A stretch of 64,000 nucleotides of DNA from an uncultured Gemmatimonadota bacterium. Lineage in GTDB: Bacteria; Gemmatimonadota; Gemmatimonadetes; Gemmatimonadales; Gemmatimonadaceae. Below are positions 36,116-44,509 of this stretch, in pieces. Numbering within the stretch: the first letter of the stretch is position 1; every line of letters begins with the position of its first letter. The DNA lies in contig CAIRYG010000010.1 of the NCBI GenBank assembly GCA_903882745.1, positions 1 to 64,000 of the forward strand, written 5' to 3'. The notes under the pieces were generated by a model, which was not told where the DNA came from, ran no database searches, and worked only from the letters and a program-made list of their open reading frames with translations. Made by a program: the position numbers and the translations under genes.

Positions 36116-36609
36116 AGACCGCAGCGGAACCCGTGGGCGGCGACCCTGCTAGATCGCCCGCGGACGCGCGGAAAGGAAAAGGTGTATGAGCGAGCGGCTG
36201 GCCGGCGCGGGAGCGGGATGTGCCCCAACGACTGGTCCGCCGCACTTCACGGATGGTCTGGCCCTTCATGTCGCGGTTGATCGAACAAGCTCCAGACGCC
36301 TGACAATCCCCATCCCGGACGTCCGGGGCGGGCAGAGTCAGCAAAGTGCGGCTGAGCAAGCGATCGAAAGCTGGGAGCAAAGAGGTCCCGTAGGGTACAC
36401 GCAACAGAAAAGCGGGTGGACGGAAATCATCCAGTCGAACTGCACCGACCGGGTGCCCACCCTCTCAGGTGACTTCTCGCCAAACCGGGTCGCGGGCGGC
36501 GAGAAATCGCGATGTCGTACTATATAGGTAACGACTGGACCCGCGGGTCTGCAACTACCCGGGGGGTCGGAGCCGGCGGCGGAGAGGCCGCCAGACTCCA
36601 ACCTCGGGG
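36116..36609 (-). other. Long intergenic region upstream of rng
   Basis: 494 bases between the acyl-CoA dehydrogenase stop and the RNase start hold no convincing gene. Short frames on both strands (36186-36527 plus, 36036-36404 minus) have no family resemblance or ribosome site. The region is GC-rich with several inverted repeats. I see no RNase P, tmRNA or SRP RNA core motifs. The most likely content is a promoter plus a long 5' leader for rng. Confidence 0.55.
36430..36539 (-). ncRNA. Candidate structured leader or small RNA
   Basis: TCCAGTCG at 36430-36437 and CGACTGGA at 36532-36539 are perfect 8-bp complements that enclose a nested perfect pair TTCTCGCC/GGCGAGAA (36474-36481 and 36498-36505). 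On the minus strand CGACTGG can instead pair with a nearby CCGGTCG, giving two exclusive folds. A TATATA-like box lies just inside the outer arm, so the transcript boundaries are uncertain. It matches no RNA family that I recognise. Confidence 0.35.
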
Positions 36610-37830
36610 CTAGAGCGCCGCGAGATCCTTGAGCAGATGGCGGGCAATCACGATCCGCTGGATCTCGGACGTCCCCTCGCCAATCTCGCCAATTTTGGCG
36701 TCGCGGAACATGCGTTCCACGGGATAGTCCTTGGTGTAGCCGTACCCACCATGGACCTGAATGGCCTTGGTGGTGTTGCGCATGGCCAGCTCGGAGCAAA
36801 AGAGCTTCGCCATCGCGGCTTCCTTGCCGTAGGGACGATCGTTTTGCGCGAGCCAGGCGGCGTGGTACACCAAATGACGGCCGGCCTCGAGCTCGGTGGC
36901 CATGTCGCTCAGCTGGAACTGGATCCCCTGGAACTCGGCGATCGCCTGCCCGAACTGCTTGCGGGTGGCAGAGTACTGCAACGCCTGCTCAAAAGCACCC
37001 TGGGCAACACCCAGCGACAGCGCGGCAATGCCAATGCGCCCCGCATCGAGGGTTCGCATGAAGTTCACAAAGCCCTGCCCTTCCTGGCCGATCAAGTTCT
37101 CCGCCGGCACTTCAACGTCCTCGAACAGCAGCTCACGCGTATCACTCGCGCGCCAGCCCAGCTTGTTCTCCTTCTTTCCCGACCGAAAGCCCTTCATCGG
37201 CGTGAGTTCGGTGCTGTGCCCCATCCCAAGATCCTTCACGCGCTCGAGATCGCAGGTCTCCTTGGTCAGCACGAAGGAGCTGATGCCCTTGGTGCCCTTC
37301 GAGGGATCCGTGACGGCGGTGACAATGAAAATCTCGCCAACACCCGCGTGCGTGATGAAGCGCTTGGAGCCGTTCAGCAGGTAGTGATTCCCCTTCTTCA
37401 CGGCTGTGGTGCGCGTGCCGCCTGCATCAGAACCGGCGCCGGGCTCGGTGAGCCCAAAGCCACCGAGCACCGAGCCGCTCGCCAACAGCGGCACGTACTT
37501 CTTGCGCTGTGCATCGTTGCCGAAATTCACAATCGGCGATGTGCCAAGCGTCGTGTGCGCCGAAACGACAATCGAGTGCGACGCGCAGACGCGCGCCAAC
37601 TCTTCGATCGCAATCATAAAGCTGATCGTATCGAGGCCGGCACCGCCGAGCTCTTCACTCCAGGGAATGCCGAGGAGGCCAAGGTCGGCCATCTTCTTGA
37701 CGTTGTCCCAGGGAAATTCCTGCGACTCGTCGAACTCAGCGGCTACAGGCGCGACTTCGTCGCGGGCGAACGAGCGCACCATCTCGCGAACGGCGAGGTG
37801 CTGCTCAGAGAAATAGAGAGAATCATGCAT
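36610..37830 (-). CDS. Acyl-CoA dehydrogenase
   Basis: 406 residues with the full FAD-dependent ACAD plan: [15 protein letters not shown] for flavin and substrate binding, the middle beta-domain, [16 protein letters not shown], and the catalytic Glu at about 385 in GEGTSEIQR. These enzymes introduce the alpha-beta double bond in acyl-CoA during fatty-acid or branched-chain amino-acid breakdown. Between SSFVLTKET and GKKENKLG there are roughly 20 residues more than in standard short-chain enzymes (including [16 protein letters not shown]). Chain-length preference cannot be read reliably. It lies 35 bases after recQ on the same strand. Confidence 0.93.
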   Translation of the reverse strand: MHDSLYFSEQHLAVREMVRSFARDEVAPVAAEFDESQEFPWDNVKKMADLGLLGIPWSEELGGAGLDTISFMIAIEELARVCASHSIVVSAHTTLGTSPIVNFGNDAQRKKYVPLLASGSVLGGFGLTEPGAGSDAGGTRTTAVKKGNHYLLNGSKRFITHAGVGEIFIVTAVTDPSKGTKGISSFVLTKETCDLERVKDLGMGHSTELTPMKGFRSGKKENKLGWRASDTRELLFEDVEVPAENLIGQEGQGFVNFMRTLDAGRIGIAALSLGVAQGAFEQALQYSATRKQFGQAIAEFQGIQFQLSDMATELEAGRHLVYHAAWLAQNDRPYGKEAAMAKLFCSELAMRNTTKAIQVHGGYGYTKDYPVERMFRDAKIGEIGEGTSEIQRIVIARHLLKDLAAL

Positions 37831-37865
37831 GGGTCAGAATATATGCGGGGTGCTCGTCACAATGG

Positions 37866-39923
37866 TTACCCATTGCGTAACAAGTCGAGAAATTGCTCTC
37901 CGTAACGTTCCATTTTCGTAGGACCGACGCCATGGATGTCGCCGAGGGCTCCGGGGGTCCGCGGGCGGACACGCGCCATCTCGCGGAGCGTCCGGTCCGG
38001 GAACACCACATAGGCCGGGACCCCATCATCTTTGCTGAGGTTCGACCGCAGCTCGCGGAGGCGCGCTAGGAGCGTTTCCTGCGCCTCCGTGAGATCGGGG
38101 AGCTCGGCGCTCTTTGCCCCCGAGCCGGCCTTCCCCCGCCCCGCTGCGGTACCGCCCTTGGCCTTGGAGCCGCGGGCACCGCCTGCGCTGGGCATCGTGC
38201 TCACCGCGGCGTGGCCGAGGTGCAGGCAGTTGTCGCACTGCTGGCAGCTCGCTGTGGCAGCCGGGTCGCCGAAGTAGCGCAGGACGAACCCACGGCGGCA
38301 GCGATCGGCGTAGGCGTACTTCTGCACCATCTCCAGTTGGGCGAGTTCGGAAAGCCGCCGCCGCTCCAATGTCTCCCAGTCCACTGGCCACCGGCTGAGG
38401 GGTGCCTTGCGATCGACCATCGACGTGCCCTCGCCCACCCGCGACCAGACCAGCATTTGCTTGGCTTGCAGGTCGTCAAGCATACCGGGAACCATCATCT
38501 GGCCACCGAGCCCTGGCGGCAAGCGGTCGAGCTCGAGCGCGACACCGTCCGCAACAGCACCCTTGGTCATCCTCCAGAGCGCGCGCAGCAGGTCGAGCTC
38601 CATAGACGGAGCATCACCCAGCTCGTCCTTGATGCGCTCAGGGGTGGCGAGCAAGCGGACGCGGACATGCCCCATGTCGCCAGAGGCTTCGACCACCGCC
38701 CCCGCGTGGCGAAGAATGCGCATGGCAGAATCGACCTCGCGGTCCGAGATCTTGCCCTTGGCCGCAGCGGCGAGTTCGGCGCTGTCGAGCGCAAGCGAGC
38801 CATCGGCGGCTGACTTCCGACAGGCGGTGGCGTAGACATCGGCCACGACCTCCTTTTCGGGACTCGCGCCCTTAATAAAAAACTCGTGGGTGAAACGATC
38901 TTGAAAGGCGTGGAGCAAGAAGCAATCGGCGGTGAGGCCGTCGCGTCCTGCGCGTCCGGCCTCCTGGTAATACGCCTCGAGTGAGCCCGGCATGGCGTGA
39001 TGCACCACGAGCCGCACGTTCGCTTTGTCGATGCCCATCCCGAACGCATTCGTCGCCACAATGACGCGTGCGCGCTCCTGCATGAAGTCATCCTGCACCG
39101 TGCGCCGGCGCTCGTCGTCCAAGCCGGCGTGGTAGGCCACGGCAGAAATCCGGTGCTTTTGCAACATGCTCGCCACACGCTCCACGGTCTTGCGCGTGCT
39201 CGCATAGACGACCGCGAGTCCAGGGCGATCACTCAGGATTGAGACCAGCGTGCCATCCTTCTCCGCGTCGTTCTTGGTGCGCACGACATGCCAGCGCAGA
39301 TTCGGCCGATCGAATCCGGTGAGCACGACTTCGGGATCGCGCAGCCCAAGCACCCGCGCAATGTCTTTGCGCACGTCCGGGGTGGCGGTCGCGGTCAGCG
39401 CTACCGTAGGCGGCGCGCCAAGTCGAGCCCGGATGTCACGGACCTTGCGATAGCTCGGCCGGAAATCGTGCCCCCACTCGCTGATACAGTGCGCTTCGTC
39501 GATGGCGAGCAGGCTCACGCCGATGTTCTTCAAGCGTTCGGCCGTCGTGCCCGCGTCGAACCGCTCCGGCGCAAGGTAGAGCAGCTTGATCTCGCCGCGA
39601 TGCACCTGTGCCAGGCGGCTCGCAATCTCCGACTGTGAAAGCGAGCTGTTGATGAACGTCGCCGGGATACCGCGCGCGTCGAGCGCATCGACTTGATCTT
39701 TCATCAACGAGATCAGCGGAGACAGCACCACGGTGAGCCCCTCCAGCTGCATCGCCGGCACTTGGTAGCAGACCGACTTTCCGCCGCCGGTCGGCAGAAT
39801 CACCAGCGTGTCGCGCCCGGCGAGCACCGCTTCAACCGCGCGTGCTTGTCCCGGCCGAAAGTCGGGATGGCCGAAGCGTTCCCGCAGCGTAGCGCGGGCG
39901 ATGTCGAGTGGTGCGAGCGTCAC
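37866..39923 (-). CDS. recQ: ATP-dependent DNA helicase RecQ
   Basis: 685 residues from a GTG at 39923, which begins one base after the stop codon of the U32 peptidase gene; ATG starts further upstream would lie inside that gene. Walker A is PTGGGKS, the DEAH box is in AIDEAHCISEWGHDFRPSY, and motif VI lies in QEAGRAGRDG. The RQC zinc site has CRRGFVLRYFG and CQQCDNC. A C-terminal HRDC domain is preceded by an Ala/Gly/Lys-rich linker. RecQ unwinds DNA 3'-5' in recombination and replication repair. Translation is probably coupled to the upstream gene. Confidence 0.95.
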   Translation of the reverse strand: MTLAPLDIARATLRERFGHPDFRPGQARAVEAVLAGRDTLVILPTGGGKSVCYQVPAMQLEGLTVVLSPLISLMKDQVDALDARGIPATFINSSLSQSEIASRLAQVHRGEIKLLYLAPERFDAGTTAERLKNIGVSLLAIDEAHCISEWGHDFRPSYRKVRDIRARLGAPPTVALTATATPDVRKDIARVLGLRDPEVVLTGFDRPNLRWHVVRTKNDAEKDGTLVSILSDRPGLAVVYASTRKTVERVASMLQKHRISAVAYHAGLDDERRRTVQDDFMQERARVIVATNAFGMGIDKANVRLVVHHAMPGSLEAYYQEAGRAGRDGLTADCFLLHAFQDRFTHEFFIKGASPEKEVVADVYATACRKSAADGSLALDSAELAAAAKGKISDREVDSAMRILRHAGAVVEASGDMGHVRVRLLATPERIKDELGDAPSMELDLLRALWRMTKGAVADGVALELDRLPPGLGGQMMVPGMLDDLQAKQMLVWSRVGEGTSMVDRKAPLSRWPVDWETLERRRLSELAQLEMVQKYAYADRCRRGFVLRYFGDPAATASCQQCDNCLHLGHAAVSTMPSAGGARGSKAKGGTAAGRGKAGSGAKSAELPDLTEAQETLLARLRELRSNLSKDDGVPAYVVFPDRTLREMARVRPRTPGALGDIHGVGPTKMERYGEQFLDLLRNG

Positions 39924-39924
39924 C

Positions 39925-42414
39925 TCAGACCGCGCGTGCGAAATGCCCGCGGGTGAACTCCCCACCAAGTGCGGACCGCACGGCGGCGATGTCGGGGGTC
40001 TCGCCATGCTCGAGTGCGTCGAGCACGCCGCGATAGGCGGTCACGATGCTCTGCACTGGCTCGCCGCGCGTATTGAACACGAGCCGGAAGCCACGAATCC
40101 CCGCACGCCACAGCCGCGGCGCGAACTCGCTGCCGTCCACCGCGCGCGAATGCAGCAAGCGATTCCGGCAGGCGCTGTCGGTGGCCACAGGAAAGGTGTA
40201 CCCCGTGGGATCCGTGAGCGCGACGTCGGGATGTTTCTGGACGCACAGATCGCGGCAGGTGGTAACCTCGCGATCGAACGCCGCGGAGAGCGTGCAGTGT
40301 TCGATCGTCATTCCTTCCGGACGGCCGTGCAACATGACGTCAAAACCCGCGCCGGCCCATGGCGCCGTGAGTCCCTCGATCTCTTCCGCCGTCAGTTCGA
40401 CCGAGGCGGTAATGCGACGCGCGCCGAGTGCGAAGAGTTCTTCGGCGGTGCGCGGGTTGAAGGCGTTCACCCCGTAATCGGCAATCACATCGCGCCCAGC
40501 CGAACCGAACTCGGCGACCAAACCGAGGTGACCGGAGAGCAGCGGCGTGTCGAGAGCGAGCCATTTGTCCAGCGCGCGCCGCTCCTCGGGGCGCACAATG
40601 GTCGGCGTGCGCAAACGGAATCCGATGCCACGCGCGGAGAGTTCCTCCGCGAGGGCCTTCACACGCGTGACCGGTGGGGTCGGGTGACGCAGGAAGGGGT
40701 CGAGCACCAGTTCGGTGGCTCCACCGTCGGCGGCGGCACGCGCGTCCTCGAGGGTGAAGACTTCGGCGCGAAGTGCGAATGCCGCGGTGGTATTCGCGCT
40801 GGCCGACGGCACTGTGGGGGTGAAGGCAATCGCGGCCGTGACCCGCGCCTCGCGTTCGGCCATCACCGCAGCGCGCGCCCAGTCGCGACGCACCATGAGA
40901 TCATCCACCGCGCGCTGGCGCAGGTGGTTGAGTTCGCTGACGGGGAGAAAGAGCCCGTCGGCCAAGCCACTCGTGTCGAGCGCGGCCAAGGCGAAGGGTG
41001 AATCGCCGAGTCGTCCCAGCTGCTCGCGGAGCTGCGGAACGTCGAGGGCGCGCTTACTGGCGGGCGCGAGTACGATTTCGCTCTGCACCGTGATTTCCTC
41101 GCCATCCGCCACGAAGATCGCCTTGAGCGGAGCACCAGCCTGGCCAAACAGTCGCACGTCAATGGCCGTGCGTCGTTCCTTTGCCGGACCCGCAAGCGCG
41201 GCGAAACTGGAACGCGCACGCTCGAGCAGTGCCGCGTGCGAGGAGCGCAGCACACGCCACCCCGTCGGCACCCGCATACGGCTCGCGATTGCCTGACGAA
41301 ACCCGGCGGGCCCCTTGGACAGAGTGCGCACCGCGGTCACGCTGAACCCCATGCTTTGCTCGTGCGTGGTCCCTTCCTGCGGCTCGAACCCGAGTCCATC
41401 GCCGACTTCGATTTCATACAGCGAGTCAAACACCACCTCGCCGGGACCGCTCGCGATCACCGTGCCAAGTTCGACGCCATGATTGTCCGGCTGATTGCGC
41501 GTGATGTACTCGCGGCCTGCTCGCCCACCGTACATGCCGCCGGTGAAGCCACGGCTGAAGATCTGCACGAGCGGCTGCACGGCCTCGTCGCTGGGCGGCG
41601 TAAAGGTTCCCTTCTCGACCTGCGTCAGGAAGTCGGCGTAGCCACGCGTGACGGTCGCCACATACTCCGGCTTCTTCTTGCGCCCCTCAATCTTGAGGCA
41701 GCCGATTCCCGCGTCGGCGATGTCCTTGAGATGGTCATACGCGCCAAGATCTTTCGCCGAGATCAAAAATCCACGGTCAAGTTCCTCGCCACTCGCGGTA
41801 TCGCGCAGGACGTAATCCTTCCGGCACGACTGCGCGCACGAGCCCCGATTCGCACTCCGCTCAGAGATCATGCCGGACATGAAGCACTGCCCGGAATACG
41901 AAATGCAGAGCGCGCCGTGCACAAAGCTCTCTAATCCGATTTCAGGAACAGCCGCCTTGATGGCGCGGATATCGTCGAGGGTGTTCTCGCGGGCAAGGAC
42001 GACGCGCTCAATGCCCAGGCGCTGCATGACGGCCGCGCCACTGGCATCGTGCACGGTCATCTGTGTGGACCCGTGGATTTCGAAGCCTGGGTAGACTGCT
42101 TGAATCAGGCGCACGAGGCCGACGTCCTGCACGATTGCCGCATCAATCCCGCGGTCGATGCACTCCCCCAGATGCATGAGTGCTTCATGGAGCTCGTGCG
42201 GCTTGACCAGAATGTTCATGGTCAGGTACACCCGCACGCCGCGGCCATGCGCGATCAGGCAGGCCTGCGCGAGGTCGTCTAGGGTGAGCTGAGCCCCTTC
42301 GTCGCGGGCGTTGAACTTCTCGACGCCGAGATACACGGAGTTGGCACCATTCGCGACGGCAGCGCGAACGGCGTCGAGGGTGCCGGCAGGAGCGAGAAGT
42401 TCAGGACGGGGCAT
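39925..42414 (-). CDS. U32 family peptidase / RNA hydroxylation protein
   Basis: 829 residues from the ATG at 42414 (MPRPELLAPAGTLDAVRAAV). The U32 signature is clear: ESFVHGALCISYSGQC followed by a Cys-rich NRGSCAQSCRKDY. The length and the additional C-terminal domains resemble RlhA/YdcP-type proteins (DUF3656), which are needed for hydroxylation of a 23S rRNA cytidine, rather than true peptidases. The original 'collagenase' label is therefore doubtful. It is co-transcribed with recQ. The start codon lies in the right arm of an 11-bp hairpin. Confidence 0.85.
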   Translation of the reverse strand: MPRPELLAPAGTLDAVRAAVANGANSVYLGVEKFNARDEGAQLTLDDLAQACLIAHGRGVRVYLTMNILVKPHELHEALMHLGECIDRGIDAAIVQDVGLVRLIQAVYPGFEIHGSTQMTVHDASGAAVMQRLGIERVVLARENTLDDIRAIKAAVPEIGLESFVHGALCISYSGQCFMSGMISERSANRGSCAQSCRKDYVLRDTASGEELDRGFLISAKDLGAYDHLKDIADAGIGCLKIEGRKKKPEYVATVTRGYADFLTQVEKGTFTPPSDEAVQPLVQIFSRGFTGGMYGGRAGREYITRNQPDNHGVELGTVIASGPGEVVFDSLYEIEVGDGLGFEPQEGTTHEQSMGFSVTAVRTLSKGPAGFRQAIASRMRVPTGWRVLRSSHAALLERARSSFAALAGPAKERRTAIDVRLFGQAGAPLKAIFVADGEEITVQSEIVLAPASKRALDVPQLREQLGRLGDSPFALAALDTSGLADGLFLPVSELNHLRQRAVDDLMVRRDWARAAVMAEREARVTAAIAFTPTVPSASANTTAAFALRAEVFTLEDARAAADGGATELVLDPFLRHPTPPVTRVKALAEELSARGIGFRLRTPTIVRPEERRALDKWLALDTPLLSGHLGLVAEFGSAGRDVIADYGVNAFNPRTAEELFALGARRITASVELTAEEIEGLTAPWAGAGFDVMLHGRPEGMTIEHCTLSAAFDREVTTCRDLCVQKHPDVALTDPTGYTFPVATDSACRNRLLHSRAVDGSEFAPRLWRAGIRGFRLVFNTRGEPVQSIVTAYRGVLDALEHGETPDIAAVRSALGGEFTRGHFARAV

Positions 42415-42438
42415 CCGACAAATATAATCGGATGCCCC
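42408..42438 (-). promoter_or_regulatory. Perfect hairpin covering the U32 start codon
   Basis: GGGGCATCCGA pairs with TCGGATGCCCC (11 bp) around a 9-base AT-rich loop. On the minus strand the right arm contains the ATG of the U32 gene, and the loop holds TATATT six bases before that ATG. If TATATT is the -10 box the message would be leaderless; if transcription comes from DinB, the hairpin would hide the start codon. Confidence 0.5.
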
Positions 42439-42452
42439 GTTTCGTTCGCCGT

Positions 42453-42992
42453 TCAGACGGTCGCGAGCGCGGCCTTGAGTTGGTCGAGGTGGCGTGCCTC
42501 GTGGGCGCCAAACAGCGCCAACCACTCGTAGCCGTTCAGCGGACCGAACAGCGGATGCGGCACGGCGAGTTTGGTCAGGTCGCGGCCATCGAGAGATTCC
42601 ATAAATGCGACCGCACCAGCCCGAGCGCTCTGCAGCAGTGGCCAGGCGACATCGAGATCGGCGTCCGACGGCGGCACCACTCGCGCGGGGGCCTGAATCG
42701 GGCTGGCCTTGCGGTCGGTCACATTGAACCGCGCGAGTGCGGCGACCATCGAACTTGTCTCCGTCTCCATCGGGAGCGTTCCCTCGGCGAGCATCTTAGT
42801 GGCGATTCCCTCGAGTGCTCGGGTGACGCCACCTTCGACTTGCGCGAGGTGATGAATGATCTGATGCCCGTTCCATCCATCGGGCGTTTCACGTCGGTCA
42901 AATGCCGACTTGGGGTGTGCGGCAACGACCGCCGTCAGTTCTGCGCGAATCGCGGCGTTGTAGTCGGCAATCTCCTGCAGGCGCGGATGCAT
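42453..42992 (-). CDS. DinB superfamily protein
   Basis: 179 residues from the ATG at 42992 (MHPRLQEIADYNAAIRAELT). It is predicted to be a four-helix bundle with His residues at the positions expected for the DinB metal site: QIIHHLAQVEGG near the middle and HEARHLDQL at the C-terminus. Members include thiol transferases dependent on bacillithiol or mycothiol and many uncharacterised stress proteins. No partner genes reveal a substrate. It ends 38 bases before the U32 gene. Confidence 0.82.
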   Translation of the reverse strand: MHPRLQEIADYNAAIRAELTAVVAAHPKSAFDRRETPDGWNGHQIIHHLAQVEGGVTRALEGIATKMLAEGTLPMETETSSMVAALARFNVTDRKASPIQAPARVVPPSDADLDVAWPLLQSARAGAVAFMESLDGRDLTKLAVPHPLFGPLNGYEWLALFGAHEARHLDQLKAALATV

Positions 42993-43111
42993 AGTGTACT
43001 CGGGTATGTGGTGAATCTTTCCGAAAATTGGCGCGCGGCCTGCATCCGTGCGAGGGGTTGCTGAAACCCGTGGCCTCGGCGCAACGTATAGACAGTCAAC
43101 CGGAGGTTTAC

Positions 43112-43423
43112 ATGTTCTTCTCGCTGCTCGCCCTTTCTGCCTCACTCGTGGTGTGCTGGATCACCTTCGGCACGGCTCGGCGCTTCGTGCGCCAGCGGTT
43201 GCGGTATGTGGACGCTGCCCTGCGCCCATCGGCCCCGATTATTGCCGGGCTCGGCGTGGCACTCTTGGCGGTCCCGATTTTCAACCTCCTGCACCTGATC
43301 CCCCTGGTTGGGGCTATTGTCGGCAGCGGCACGGGGCTGATCGCCGCGATTGGCGTGGGGCTGGGCGTTCGGCAGGGCGCGACGGACATCCGGAATGGCT
43401 ACGTCATTGGCGCTGGGCGCTGA
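43112..43423 (+). CDS. Small integral membrane protein
   Basis: 103 residues from the ATG at 43112, preceded by GGAGG at a good distance. Two to three hydrophobic helices are visible (MFFSLLALSASLVVCWITFG, APIIAGLGVALLAVPIFNLL, LVGAIVGSGTGLIAAIGVGL) separated by a basic loop. No signal peptidase site and no known family are recognised. It stands alone between DinB (divergent) and the plug-domain protein. Confidence 0.7.
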   Translation: MFFSLLALSASLVVCWITFGTARRFVRQRLRYVDAALRPSAPIIAGLGVALLAVPIFNLLHLIPLVGAIVGSGTGLIAAIGVGLGVRQGATDIRNGYVIGAGR

Positions 43424-43478
43424 CCCTGTGACAGGGGGGTCTGCACCTCTGGGTGGGTTCTAGGGTAGAATTCTCCTT

Positions 43479-44318
43479 ATGATGCCTCGTCGCCTTCCCG
43501 CTTTCGCGTTGCTGCGCTTCTCCATGCGCACCGCTCTGCTCGTATCGCTCGCGTGCCTGACGCTCCCCACCGTCGCGGTCGCGCAGCGGTTCTCGGCGAT
43601 TAAGGGGCAGGTGCTCACCGACTCGACCGAAAACCCGATTCGGGGAGCAGAGGTTTCGATTCCGCAGCTGCGGCTCAGCGTCCTGAGCGATTCCGCAGGA
43701 CGATTCCGCATCACCGGCGTGACCCCGGGACGTCAGCTGATTTCCGTGAAGCGCATCGGTTTCAGCCCCGTGACGGCGGTGTTCGACTTCCGCTCCGGCG
43801 ATACGGTCGACACCGATTTTTTGATGATCAAGCCGATTACGGCACTCAAGGCGGTGAAGGTTCAGGGCGCCAAACCATTTCTCGGGATGGCCCAGTTTGA
43901 GCTGCATCGCGCGAACGGCTTTGGACGGTTTCTTGGGCCCGAAGAGTTGGAGAAAAACTCAAACCGGCAACTGGTTGAAGTGTTGCAGATGCTGCCGGGA
44001 CCCACGTTGTTCCGCTCGAATGTGAGTTCTTCCGCCTGGGTGGCCGGTGGACGCGGGCAGCAGAGCGCCGGCAACACCTTTCAACTCGAGCAGTACGACA
44101 AGGCCAAAGGGGCACCGGGCGGTCAGTGCTGGGCGGCTGTGTACCTCAATGGGGCTCCCGTCTTCCAAGGACTCCCGGGCGAGCAGCTCTTTGACCTGAG
44201 CACGCTCAATGTCGCGACGATCGCGGGGATCGAGTTCTATAACGGCGCGGCTTCAGTCCCGACCGAATACAATGCGACCCGCAACACCTGCGGCGTGCTC
44301 GTGATCTGGCTGCGCTAG
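43479..44318 (+). CDS. Carboxypeptidase-regulatory plus plug-like protein without barrel
   Basis: 279 residues (ATG at 43479 or 43482). A signal peptide is present (LLVSLACLTLPTVAVAQ). Next comes a carboxypeptidase-regulatory-like domain (KGQVLTDSTENPIRGAEVSI, SDSAGRFRITGVTPG), then a region resembling a TonB-receptor plug (LVEVLQMLPG, VYLNGAPVF, IAGIEFYNGAASVPTEYN). No transmembrane barrel follows, and the protein ends right after the plug. It resembles an orphan receptor head and may bind ligands or proteins in the periplasm. Its stop overlaps that of the convergent small membrane gene by 4 bases. Confidence 0.7.
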   Translation: MMPRRLPAFALLRFSMRTALLVSLACLTLPTVAVAQRFSAIKGQVLTDSTENPIRGAEVSIPQLRLSVLSDSAGRFRITGVTPGRQLISVKRIGFSPVTAVFDFRSGDTVDTDFLMIKPITALKAVKVQGAKPFLGMAQFELHRANGFGRFLGPEELEKNSNRQLVEVLQMLPGPTLFRSNVSSSAWVAGGRGQQSAGNTFQLEQYDKAKGAPGGQCWAAVYLNGAPVFQGLPGEQLFDLSTLNVATIAGIEFYNGAASVPTEYNATRNTCGVLVIWLR

Positions 44319-44509
44319 TCGTTCGCCGGGGAGTCGGACTGCGCGGACTCGGCCTGCGGCGGTTCCTTTAGAAAGCGAAGGAACCACGCGACGGCAACAA
44401 TACCAATGCCGGTCCAGCGGAGCCCTTCACTCCCCGTGCGCATCCCCGCACCGAAGACGAGAAGGCCGGCGAGCGCCGACACATACTTAGCGATAACAAT
44501 CGACCTCAT
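44315..44509 (-). CDS. Small two-helix membrane protein
   Basis: 64 residues. Two hydrophobic stretches (IAKYVSALAGLLVFGAG and WTGIGIVAVAWFLRFL) are followed by a polar acidic tail. It overlaps the stop of the saccharopine-dehydrogenase-like gene by 4 bases, so it ends the six-gene operon. Function is unknown. Confidence 0.65.
   Translation of the reverse strand: MRSIVIAKYVSALAGLLVFGAGMRTGSEGLRWTGIGIVAVAWFLRFLKEPPQAESAQSDSPAND

Noticed and set aside
36440-36480. Glycine-riboswitch-like CTCTCAGGT on the plus strand
   Set aside because: The rest of the aptamer core (GGAGAG and CCGAAGG elements) is missing, and no plus-strand gene follows.
36116-36609. RNase P RNA, tmRNA or SRP RNA in the long gap
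   Set aside because: None of their conserved core motifs could be found on either strand.
39924-40007. ATG-type upstream start for recQ
   Set aside because: It would lie inside the U32 gene; the GTG one base after the U32 stop fits the RecQ N-terminus better.
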